Assembly: GCA_031288715.1 (NCBI GenBank)
Contig: JAITQW010000035.1
Location: 1 to 32,657 of the forward strand
Source of the DNA: Lactobacillales bacterium
Lineage (GTDB): Bacteria > Bacillota > Bacilli > Lactobacillales > Streptococcaceae
Reading direction: 5' to 3'
DNA length: 32,657 nucleotides
The position numbers and the translations under genes were made by a program. The notes beneath the pieces were generated by a model, which saw only the letters and a list, made by a program, of their open reading frames with translations, was not told where the DNA came from and ran no database searches. How positions within the stretch are numbered: position 1 is the stretch's first letter; the number at the start of each line of letters is the position of its first letter. Of the stretch, positions 16,175 through 24,102 are shown piece after piece.

Positions 16175-17488
16175 TCACAATATCTCTATATTCTTTCTTT
16201 TTATTATACTTTTCATTGCATTTTTGGTATCAAATATCATTTTTGAATTTTTCTGAACAAAATCATAATCAATATTCGTATGTGCTGTAAGTATTACAGT
16301 TAAATCCGCTTGTTGCAATAACTCTTCTGTTAGTTTAACCTCTGTTTTCAACATTTTATTGTTATATTGAAACTCTTTTACCCAAGGATCAAAACATTTA
16401 ATATCCGCATCTTTATTTTTCAATAACTCTATTACTTTAAGTGCAGGACTCTCTCGATAATCGCTAATATCCTGCTTATAAGCCACTCCTAGAATCAAAA
16501 TATTCGATGCATTTAATGATTTTTGAAATCTATTTAATATTTCGCTCATTCGCTCAATACAATATTCAGGCATTTTATCATTGATAATCATAGAACTTTC
16601 AATCATAGATGTGTGAAAGTTATACTCTCTAGCCTTCCAAGATAAATAATACGGATCTAATGGTATACAATGTCCACCAAGACCTGGACCCGGATAAAAA
16701 GCCTGAAAACCGTACGGCTTCGTCTTAGCAGCTTCAATCACTTCCCACATATCGATCTTCATTCTATGACACAATATTGCTAATTCATTTACCAATCCAA
16801 TATTAACATTTCTATAAATATTCTCCAGTATTTTCTCCATCTCAGCAATTTCTGGAGAAAACACTTTATAAACGTTGTCATCCAAGATAGTTCGATACAT
16901 TTCAGAAATGACTTCTGTTGCATCTCTTCCTATAGCACCAACCACCTTTGGCGTATTCTTAGTATTATAAACTAAATTCCCTGGATCAACTCTTTCGGGA
17001 GAAAAACCCAGATAAAAATCCTCTCCACATTTAAGTCCAGAACCTTCCTCTAAAATTGGTTTTATCAATTCTCTTGTCGTTCCTGGATAGGTTGTACTCT
17101 CTAAAACTACCATAGTTTCTTTTGCTAAATACTTAGAAATAGTTATCACAGATTCTTTAACATAACTTACATCTGGTTGCTGATGTTTATCTAGAGGAGT
17201 AGGAACACAAATAGCTATAAAATCCATATCTTTGATAAATGAAAAATCTGCTGTAGCTGATAAAATTTCATTTTTTACCAAATTTTTAATGTCAGCATCA
17301 ACAACATCTCCAATGTAATTTTTACCCTCATTTACCATGTTTATTTTTTCTTTTTGAATATCAAAACCAATTGTTTTGAAGCCAGTTTTTGCTTTTTCAA
17401 CTGCCAAAGGAAGTCCTACATAACCTAAACCAATAACGCCTACTATTATTTTTCTATCTTTTATTTTTTTCAACAATTTATCTTTCAT
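16175..17488 (-). CDS. wbpA: UDP-HexNAc 6-dehydrogenase (WbpA/TviB-type)
   Basis: Nucleotide-sugar dehydrogenase of the UDP-glucose/GDP-mannose family, oxidising C6 of a UDP-N-acetylhexosamine twice to a uronic acid. IGLGYVGLPLA is the NAD loop, FSPERVDPGN and EMEKILENIYRNVNI are family signatures, and PGPGLGGHCIPLDPYY holds the catalytic cysteine in the form typical of the WbpA/TviB branch. I start at the ATG at 17488 because AAAGGAGG lies just before it and inside the longer open frame. Its product UDP-GlcNAcA would feed the WlbA- and WbpE-type enzymes downstream. With the 4-epimerase at 25357 it could also yield UDP-GalNAcA. A UDP-ManNAc dehydrogenase is less likely. Confidence 0.88.
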   Translation of the reverse strand: MKDKLLKKIKDRKIIVGVIGLGYVGLPLAVEKAKTGFKTIGFDIQKEKINMVNEGKNYIGDVVDADIKNLVKNEILSATADFSFIKDMDFIAICVPTPLDKHQQPDVSYVKESVITISKYLAKETMVVLESTTYPGTTRELIKPILEEGSGLKCGEDFYLGFSPERVDPGNLVYNTKNTPKVVGAIGRDATEVISEMYRTILDDNVYKVFSPEIAEMEKILENIYRNVNIGLVNELAILCHRMKIDMWEVIEAAKTKPYGFQAFYPGPGLGGHCIPLDPYYLSWKAREYNFHTSMIESSMIINDKMPEYCIERMSEILNRFQKSLNASNILILGVAYKQDISDYRESPALKVIELLKNKDADIKCFDPWVKEFQYNNKMLKTEVKLTEELLQQADLTVILTAHTNIDYDFVQKNSKMIFDTKNAMKSIIKRKNIEIL

Positions 17489-17555
17489 AGAACCTCCTTT
17501 ATAAATTGTAAAATTTATTTTCATTAACCAACATTTATCTTACCATCCTTTCAAA

Positions 17556-18347
17556 CTACTGCAAAGAATCCAAATCGACTAACTCTTTAATTTCTCCGTT
17601 TTTTACCCACTTACAAATATTTTCATAATCTTTATTTGTATCAAATTCCAACCAACCTTTTTTAAATTTTTTCGCTTTTACAACATACCCTTCATCAACA
17701 ATAGCTTGAAATAAATCCGTCATGTATGCTTGTGATATTATGTTCCCTGAGTACTTCCAAGGCTTATCACTATATTCCTTGGAATCTCTATCAATTATAG
17801 AACATATAATATCTAAGCCTTTTTTAGAAATTTTCAATAAACCAATGTATCTTGCATCGATATCTTCAAATATAGGATTACTTTCACCCAACTTAACAAT
17901 ATTCGCCTTTTCTATTTTCAAACTCTCTAAATCATACTGCACTAAGCCATATCTTTTTTTCCAATAATTTTGCCAATCAACATCTACTGAAACCACAAAA
18001 TCATCGCTTGCTTCAACTAATTTTTCTAAAATTCTTTTTTCAAACCATAAATCAGAATAACTAACAATGATATCTGTGTCAAATTCTGATTTAGCAGTCA
18101 TTAAAGACTCTACCATATTGGTTGTCAAAAAATTCTTATTTACAAAATATTTTACACCATTATAGGTTATTTTCTCTTCACAAAATCCTTTAATGATAAT
18201 AATATCATTGATTCCACATTCTCTATATCTCTCTATTTGCCATTCAATAAGAGTTTTACTATTAAACTCTAACATCCCTTTTGGCAAGTCTTTTGTATAT
18301 TTCTTAAGTCTTGTCCCTTGACCTGCCGCCAAAATAATTGCTTTCAT
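17556..18347 (-). CDS. LicC-like nucleotidyltransferase, probable CTP:phosphoglutamine cytidylyltransferase
   Basis: 263-residue nucleotidyltransferase of the LicC/RmlA-like fold. MKAIILAAGQGTRLKKYTKDLPKGM carries the GxGTR loop and the lysine at about 23. IVSYSDLWF holds the metal-binding aspartate and GWLEFDTNKDYE the second acidic site. The open frame begins 11 codons earlier, but AAAGGA lies 9 bases before the ATG at 18347, so that is the start. Viewed alone it could be a phosphocholine or sugar-phosphate transferase. Next to a class I amidotransferase and a PEP-synthase-like kinase it matches C. jejuni Cj1416, which makes CDP-L-glutamine from CTP and L-glutamine phosphate. No choline kinase or choline transporter is present to favour the choline reading. 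Confidence 0.78.
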   Translation of the reverse strand: MKAIILAAGQGTRLKKYTKDLPKGMLEFNSKTLIEWQIERYRECGINDIIIIKGFCEEKITYNGVKYFVNKNFLTTNMVESLMTAKSEFDTDIIVSYSDLWFEKRILEKLVEASDDFVVSVDVDWQNYWKKRYGLVQYDLESLKIEKANIVKLGESNPIFEDIDARYIGLLKISKKGLDIICSIIDRDSKEYSDKPWKYSGNIISQAYMTDLFQAIVDEGYVVKAKKFKKGWLEFDTNKDYENICKWVKNGEIKELVDLDSLQ

Positions 18348-18391
18348 GTATGATTTCCTTTCACTAAAATTACCAAACAAAACATCCTATT

Positions 18392-18997
18392 TTATTGCCC
18401 AAATAACTCTTTGATCATATCAATATCATCACCACAATATGGAAAACATCTTTCGGGATGCCACATAGTACATAATATCAAATTATTTTCGTGTTTCATC
18501 GCTTCAATAACGCCATCTGAAGCTCTTGCAAGCTCTATTAATGGTGATTTTACTTGTAAAATTCCCCTGTGATGATAACTATTGACTTCCCTATTCTTAA
18601 AGCCATTCTTCCCATAAATCATATGTCTCTTTGTAACATGACCTGTAACATACTGTAATTCATTATTAAAATAATCTGCAACCATCTGCATTCCTCGACA
18701 AAATGCATACAATGGAATATTATTACTCAAAGAATACTTTATTAATTTTCTTTCTACCTCATCTCGTTCAGAAGCATTCCCACCATACTTAGCAAGATCA
18801 TTCCCACCAGATAAAATAATCCCCTGAGGACGAATAAAAGCAATAAAATCATCCACCTTTTCTGAAATATTATTAATAGCTACAGGAAAATATCCACAAT
18901 CCCAAATAAATTTAACCAGTCTTTCATCAATACAATCCCTACGTTCACCATATTCTGAAACTAAATCTATTCTTTGAGAAAAAATAATTTTTTTCAT
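18392..18997 (-). CDS. Class I glutamine amidotransferase-like hydrolase, probable gamma-glutamyl-CDP-amidate hydrolase
   Basis: 201-residue class I amidotransferase / peptidase C26 fold. LSGGNDL is the oxyanion-side loop, AFCRGMQ holds the nucleophile (about Cys100) and MWHPER the His180/Glu182 pair, so the triad is complete. TGHVTKRH and SYHHRGI are conserved in the gamma-glutamyl hydrolase branch. No synthetase domain is attached, so it acts as a free hydrolase. In the C. jejuni phosphoramidate pathway Cj1417 hydrolyses CDP-L-glutamine to CDP-amidate and glutamate. This gene lies between the cytidylyltransferase and the kinase, as that model predicts. The alternative is a gamma-glutamyl-GABA hydrolase (PuuD-like), which would make little sense in a capsule locus. 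Confidence 0.8.
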   Translation of the reverse strand: MKKIIFSQRIDLVSEYGERRDCIDERLVKFIWDCGYFPVAINNISEKVDDFIAFIRPQGIILSGGNDLAKYGGNASERDEVERKLIKYSLSNNIPLYAFCRGMQMVADYFNNELQYVTGHVTKRHMIYGKNGFKNREVNSYHHRGILQVKSPLIELARASDGVIEAMKHENNLILCTMWHPERCFPYCGDDIDMIKELFGQ

Positions 18998-19049
18998 GTT
19001 TGTCTTCCTAATTTCTTAACATAATAAATAGAACTAAATATCAAATAAA

Positions 19050-20261
19050 TTATACACTCAAATATTCTTGCAATACATCAGAAATAATATGATTACCTTT
19101 AGTACTGTGATGACCAAATTTATTCACAAATAAGCTTTCAATAACATCTAAGTTCATGAATCGCCAGGATTTATCATACATGTCAATAATATTTAATTTT
19201 GGGCAAGAAATTTTAATATCTCTTATTACATCATGATATAATTTATTACCTTCTCTCATAAACAATATATGATCATAAGTAGGAAGTATCAATAAATGAG
19301 GTACAAATTTGTGAATTTCTGAAAAATTAATAAAACGTTCAATAAGTTTAATAAACAACTGTGCTTCTGTTCTATATAAATAAGCTAAATAAATTGTTTC
19401 TTTTCTTTTTTCCTCTTTGATGTAGCTTTGAGATGCTTTTAAAAACACCTCTTCTTTAACTGCTAAAATATGATTTTTTCTAATTCTTTTAGCAATTTCA
19501 TATGATATCCTAGTAAACTCAAAATCTCTTAAAGATTTATTAGTAGCTAAATAAAGTAAACTTGATAAGTTTTGTTTTTGTTTTTGTTTTAAAAAATGTC
19601 TATAATTCCCATCATTTTGATGTAAAAATTTTTCTTTTTTTTTTATCCTTAAAAATTCATCCGGACATTGAATAAAATTTGGAATTAATTTTAATCCACC
19701 ATTTTGTAAAACAAATCTTGGCTTTGCTCCTAATACATTTCCTGGCTCAGAGTAATGTTTCCATACACTCAAAATACGCTCAATGGTTAATGGTGTAATA
19801 GCTATAATCACATGCTTTGTTTTGTCTTTCAAAAATTGTGATTCCATTCTTAAAAGAGCTTGATCTAAACCATAGTTACCTACTCCATAGTTGCTTACAT
19901 AAGAATGTGTTCGTTTAGATAAAAACGCTTGAAAAGTGGCATTTTCTGGAGCTTCTCGACATAAACAAAATGAATCACCATAAGTTGAAACAAAACCACG
20001 TTCAAACGGAATATTAAGCAAACGACTTCCATAAGCATCAATAGAATAAATATCTGCAAATGGAACTCCTGTATAGATGCTTACATTCTTTTTATGAGAA
20101 TTAGGTATAGGACACCATCCTAATTGTGCATCAAATGTTGTAAATTTTTTTATCATCTTCTTAGTTATACGCGGAAATTCTATTAAATAGTACCCTTTTT
20201 TAGAAAGTTTCCTTTTGATTAAAATATCTAAAAACAACAAAACAATAACTATCCATTTCAT
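19050..20261 (-). CDS. Membrane-anchored SGNH/GDSL-like protein
   Basis: 403 residues. The N-terminus (MKWIVIVLLFLDILI) is a single hydrophobic anchor or uncleaved signal. STYGDSFCLC gives the GDS nucleophile motif (Ser about 97), SNYGVGNYGLDQ the block with conserved Gly/Asn, and GHHSTKGNH near the C-terminus the catalytic histidine block. Where relatives often have Asp before this His, I read Asn-Lys-Phe-Gly, so the triad may be altered. SGNH proteins in polysaccharide loci add or remove acyl groups. Because it sits inside the predicted phosphoramidate block, a role in transfer or trimming of that group is also possible. That is speculation. It starts 35 bp after the kinase gene. Confidence 0.65.
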   Translation of the reverse strand: MKWIVIVLLFLDILIKRKLSKKGYYLIEFPRITKKMIKKFTTFDAQLGWCPIPNSHKKNVSIYTGVPFADIYSIDAYGSRLLNIPFERGFVSTYGDSFCLCREAPENATFQAFLSKRTHSYVSNYGVGNYGLDQALLRMESQFLKDKTKHVIIAITPLTIERILSVWKHYSEPGNVLGAKPRFVLQNGGLKLIPNFIQCPDEFLRIKKKEKFLHQNDGNYRHFLKQKQKQNLSSLLYLATNKSLRDFEFTRISYEIAKRIRKNHILAVKEEVFLKASQSYIKEEKRKETIYLAYLYRTEAQLFIKLIERFINFSEIHKFVPHLLILPTYDHILFMREGNKLYHDVIRDIKISCPKLNIIDMYDKSWRFMNLDVIESLFVNKFGHHSTKGNHIISDVLQEYLSV

Positions 20262-20296
20262 TAAATTTCCCTCTATCTCTCAATAAATTAAATATA

Positions 20297-23089
20297 CTAA
20301 TATTTTTTATTGATCTTCTCATTTTTACAATCTATCTGAATACAATTTTGCTGCAAAACAAAGTTATAAATATTTTCGCCACAACCAATCGCTGCAGGAA
20401 CTTCAAATTCTGAACAACGAATCGCCATATGTGAAGCGGCTCCACCATATTTTGTTATCAAACCTTTGATATTTTTAGTGAATAACCAATCATATCCAGG
20501 ATCTGCTTTTGAAATAACAACGATCTTACCCTCTACAGAAAAATCAATATCTTTGCCATCTAACACAACCACTTCACCTGATACACTTTTATCGGTAATA
20601 AAATTAGGTCTAGATTCTCTAATCTCAATAAAATCGAAATCCTCTTCATTCATCACAACTTCTGACAAAACTAAACGAGAATACTCCTCATGTTCTCTCT
20701 CCCTTTGTTTGATAATAGTAATTAAAAATTTTCTTAACTCATATTCTGTTGAATAATGCTTTGCAGCTAAAATTTCTGGAAATTCAAGATATGATAATTT
20801 TTCTTTATCTAATCCTATTTTTTCCCCTATCAAAACCAACATCTCTAATGCTAGACTTAGCGCTTTTGTAAATTCGAATTTAAAATACTCTCGATGCTCT
20901 AAAGCACCTTTTAAAAATCCTATAAACTCATTTACATCAATATCAAAACCTATATCTACAATCGCTTGTTCTAATATTTCTTTATTCAAATCATAAATCT
21001 TATTTTGCACATCTTGATAAACATTTTTTAATTCGTTAGTTTGGAAATCCATTTGCTCATAATTAGGTACCCTAATATTATACGTTCCCGATCTCAAATG
21101 ACCATATTTTTCTTTAAATTCTGACTCTGTCATCTGTTTATTGGAATATTTCTTAAAATCATGTTCAAACTCTGATGCTACCGTAAAAATCGATCTTAAA
21201 AACTTATCCATTTCTTCATTTGTAAAATAGCCTTTTTCCACTAAAGTTTTCTCTAACGCTCTGGCTATAAAAGCATATCGAGCCTGTCTTGCAAATTGTG
21301 GCGTTCCATATTTTTTTATACTTCGTATTAATTTCTCAAATTTAGAGATTAAATAATGAACACTATATTCTTGAGTCAATCCTTCATTTTTTATCTCCTT
21401 AGCAATGCCTCTCAAAATATTTAAATCTTTGAGGTCCTTTTCTAAAACTTTATTATAATTAAAAATTAACTCATTCGTAAGTTTAAATAGCTGTACTGAT
21501 ACTTCTTGAACTTCCTCCAGAGTAAAATTTGCATCTAATAATTCTTTTATTCTATTTTCGATGGAAAAATCATAGCAACTATAGACAATTTCAAACTCTA
21601 TTTTATCATGTGCCGTTAAATTACTTTTTAATTTATTACAATAAAAATCTATTAACTTTTCAGACAAATTATTATTTATTTTAGCTGGGATTAAACTCAT
21701 AAATGAATATTCCACTGAAATATATGGCTTATTCCCCAAGCGATACATTAAATCTTTCTGTACCTTTTTGTAACCCATACTAATTAGACCACCATTCCAA
21801 GTGGTACTAGTAATAATCTCTTTATATAAAGAATAATCTAAATTTCTAGGATTTGAGCCTATCATTTCAGATGGATTCCAAAAAGCCATGTCTGATAAAA
21901 TCATTAAATCATTATTTACAGAATTGCACATAACTACATAATCATTTTTTATCTCATTTTTTAACTTAAAAAACTGATCATCGTCAACATATTTATTGAA
22001 TTTATAGTTTGAAGCTAACGGTCTAACTTGAAAAATAACAATATCACCATTAAACTTTATTGCAAATTCAATATCTAAAATCATTCCATTTAAAATTTGT
22101 TCTATTTCTTTAACTGCTAAAATTAGATTCTTCCACTCACCATTTAATTTTTTTACATCATTATCTCTAGACACCCATAAAGTATTTCCTCCTTGGCCAC
22201 TTGTTACTAGATCAGTAGAACCTTCCGCATCATAATTAATAAAATAGTATGGTCTATTTTCATGTATATCTCTTGTAAATAAAACCCCACTTTTAGAAAT
22301 ATCAGTCGTCTGAGTTTGAATTAAAATTTGTTCATTATGCAAACTTCTAACATCTTTTTTATAGGAATTCATAACTGCAGTAATCGCTTCTTTTACTTTG
22401 TACTCACTGCCTGAATCAACATTCAAAATACTTTCATAACAACCAGCATTTGACTTTATCAAATTATCTTCATCAGTACAGGAACTTCTAACTACAATTT
22501 TTTTTCCATCAAATTGCTTCTTTATTGTATCTAATACAAACTTTTCATCTAATAGATATTCTCCTATATTTAAGACAAAAATATCTTCTATAAATGATCT
22601 GGTTAACCGAGATTTCAATGATAATAATGTACCAGCTTTAGTAGAAATTAAATTGCTAATAGAAATTTTACTCTCTATCTCATTATTCATTGCTTTCAAA
22701 ACATTCTCTGGTGACATTTTCTCATAATAATCAATGGAAATTATTGTTGCATTTATATCATTCAACAATTCATCCATTATCACCAATTCACAATCATTTC
22801 TATGATAAATCAATATTTCAGCATCTGGATATTGCATATGAATTTCTTTTAAATTATTTGTTGGATCTAATGTCTTTTGATAAATAATTTGATCAATGCA
22901 TTTTATTTGTTCTAACACACTCCGCCTTTCATCAAAACTTGATAACACATTACCCATCCAATTCATCGAGGTAGATTCTCCAACTAATCCAAAAATATGC
23001 ATGTCACACTCTTGTTTTGCATTCAATAATGCATGTATATGACCATAATGTAAAAAATCTATTACTCCAAAACTATATGCTATTTTCAT
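20297..23089 (-). CDS. PEP-synthase-like kinase fused to nucleotidyltransferase domain; probable L-glutamine kinase
   Basis: 930-residue fusion. Residues 1-130 are a small nucleotidyltransferase domain: MKIAYSFGVIDFLHYGHIHAL carries HxGH (14-17), as in glycerol-3-phosphate cytidylyltransferases, but I find no second RTxGISTT-type motif. Residues about 145-370 are the ATP-grasp domain of PEP synthase/PPDK: VVRSSCTDED (Arg about 201), SNAGCYESILNV, GVLFTRD, FQVRPLAS. After a long middle region the C-terminus (about 830-930) is the swivelling phosphohistidine domain: YGGAASHMAIRC, catalytic His about 887. The PEP/pyruvate-binding barrel is absent, so it phosphorylates another acceptor. C. jejuni Cj1418 has this ATP-grasp plus His design and phosphorylates the amide nitrogen of L-glutamine. 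The AGGAG-preceded ATG is clear. The extra N-terminal domain is the oddity. Confidence 0.8.
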   Translation of the reverse strand: MKIAYSFGVIDFLHYGHIHALLNAKQECDMHIFGLVGESTSMNWMGNVLSSFDERRSVLEQIKCIDQIIYQKTLDPTNNLKEIHMQYPDAEILIYHRNDCELVIMDELLNDINATIISIDYYEKMSPENVLKAMNNEIESKISISNLISTKAGTLLSLKSRLTRSFIEDIFVLNIGEYLLDEKFVLDTIKKQFDGKKIVVRSSCTDEDNLIKSNAGCYESILNVDSGSEYKVKEAITAVMNSYKKDVRSLHNEQILIQTQTTDISKSGVLFTRDIHENRPYYFINYDAEGSTDLVTSGQGGNTLWVSRDNDVKKLNGEWKNLILAVKEIEQILNGMILDIEFAIKFNGDIVIFQVRPLASNYKFNKYVDDDQFFKLKNEIKNDYVVMCNSVNNDLMILSDMAFWNPSEMIGSNPRNLDYSLYKEIITSTTWNGGLISMGYKKVQKDLMYRLGNKPYISVEYSFMSLIPAKINNNLSEKLIDFYCNKLKSNLTAHDKIEFEIVYSCYDFSIENRIKELLDANFTLEEVQEVSVQLFKLTNELIFNYNKVLEKDLKDLNILRGIAKEIKNEGLTQEYSVHYLISKFEKLIRSIKKYGTPQFARQARYAFIARALEKTLVEKGYFTNEEMDKFLRSIFTVASEFEHDFKKYSNKQMTESEFKEKYGHLRSGTYNIRVPNYEQMDFQTNELKNVYQDVQNKIYDLNKEILEQAIVDIGFDIDVNEFIGFLKGALEHREYFKFEFTKALSLALEMLVLIGEKIGLDKEKLSYLEFPEILAAKHYSTEYELRKFLITIIKQREREHEEYSRLVLSEVVMNEEDFDFIEIRESRPNFITDKSVSGEVVVLDGKDIDFSVEGKIVVISKADPGYDWLFTKNIKGLITKYGGAASHMAIRCSEFEVPAAIGCGENIYNFVLQQNCIQIDCKNEKINKKY

Positions 23090-23143
23090 TATTTCTCCTA
23101 ATTTAATTCATCGCACTTTAAATATAAAATCACACAAAAACAT

Positions 23144-23953
23144 TTAGAATTTAATATCTACTATTGAGTGACCAGTTCTTTCCATTTTTGGTGGTAATTG
23201 CATGTAATTATTACCGTAAGCTATTTTTAAATATTCATCATAATTTTTTAAAGATTTAAACATTAAGTTCTCAAAAGATAAATCCATAAACTCATTTAAC
23301 CACATTCTTTTAAACGATTTCCTATAATAATCACCAAATGAACAAACATACTCCGTATTAAGAAAATTATACTGCCTCATCATCTTATCAAATTTTTTTA
23401 TCAGAAAATTTCTTGAAAAAAATACCACAAATAATCTAATTGGAAGGTACATAATATATTTTTTGATATTTATACCTTTCTTTTCTAACCACGGATAGAC
23501 CTTACACTTAATAAGCAACATTCTTGCCACAACATATATGAATTTCTTTTGCTTTTGATTACTCACAATTACATTATCATAAGGTAATACATCAACATAG
23601 ATACCTTGTTCACTCGCTCTTTTGCTTGCACTTTCCAACGCTAGTGTCCCTTTTTTCATTACTTTTGCAAAACATAAGTGGTATGTTTCATCATTAAACC
23701 AATGTTTTAAAACATACTGAGAATCTAATTCTTTATCTGCTATTTTTAAAAATTTTTCATAATCTTCTCTTAACATTCCAATGTCCATATCATCATCCCA
23801 AGGTATAAAACCTTTATGTCTTACCGCTCCCAATAAAGTTCCATATGCTAAAAAATAATTTATATTATGCTTATCACAAATTCGTTTAATTTCCTTTGCA
23901 ATATCCAACTCCACTAACTGTAGCTTCCTCAATAAATCACAATCTATGTCCAT
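23144..23953 (-). CDS. licD: LicD-family phosphotransferase
   Basis: 269 residues. YGTLLGAVRHKGFIPWDDDM followed by DIG (about residues 37-59) is the LicD/fukutin nucleotidyltransferase-fold signature, with aspartates 53, 54, 55 and 57 as metal ligands. EQGIYVDVLPYD is the second conserved block. Known LicD enzymes move phosphocholine from CDP-choline to a sugar. No choline pathway genes are present here. Directly downstream lie enzymes expected to make CDP-amidate, so this LicD may transfer phosphoramidate from CDP-amidate to the glycan; that is inference. GGAGG stands before the ATG. It is the first gene of the block. Confidence 0.87.
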   Translation of the reverse strand: MDIDCDLLRKLQLVELDIAKEIKRICDKHNINYFLAYGTLLGAVRHKGFIPWDDDMDIGMLREDYEKFLKIADKELDSQYVLKHWFNDETYHLCFAKVMKKGTLALESASKRASEQGIYVDVLPYDNVIVSNQKQKKFIYVVARMLLIKCKVYPWLEKKGINIKKYIMYLPIRLFVVFFSRNFLIKKFDKMMRQYNFLNTEYVCSFGDYYRKSFKRMWLNEFMDLSFENLMFKSLKNYDEYLKIAYGNNYMQLPPKMERTGHSIVDIKF

Positions 23954-24102
23954 AGTTATCCTCCATTTGATATAATTTCATTTAGAATCACTTCTTTCTT
24001 TATCTGATGGTTGGGTTTGTCAAAAAATGCTACCAGATGTTTTATGTGGGATATGTTTCACCTCGAAGCAGATTTCTCGGTGCTGTTCTATTTTTTCAAA
24101 TT
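23954..24102. other. Spacer with possible IS-end scar
   Basis: About 150 bp between the GT4 stop and licD, less AT-rich than its surroundings. On the minus strand one frame reads HREICFEVKHIPHKTSG before a stop, which looks like a broken coding or IS terminal sequence. TTTTTTGACAAACCC next to it resembles the kind of end seen in ISL3-type elements, but no second inverted copy is in the window. Uncertain. Confidence 0.3.

Noticed and set aside
20297-23089. True phosphoenolpyruvate synthase or pyruvate phosphate dikinase
   Set aside because: The ATP-grasp and phosphohistidine domains are there, but the C-terminal PEP/pyruvate TIM-barrel is missing; the protein ends soon after the His domain.
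17556-23953. Phosphocholine (lic) pathway
   Set aside because: LicC- and LicD-like proteins are present, but choline kinase and choline permease are not, and the amidotransferase and PEP-synthase-like kinase have no role in phosphocholine addition.
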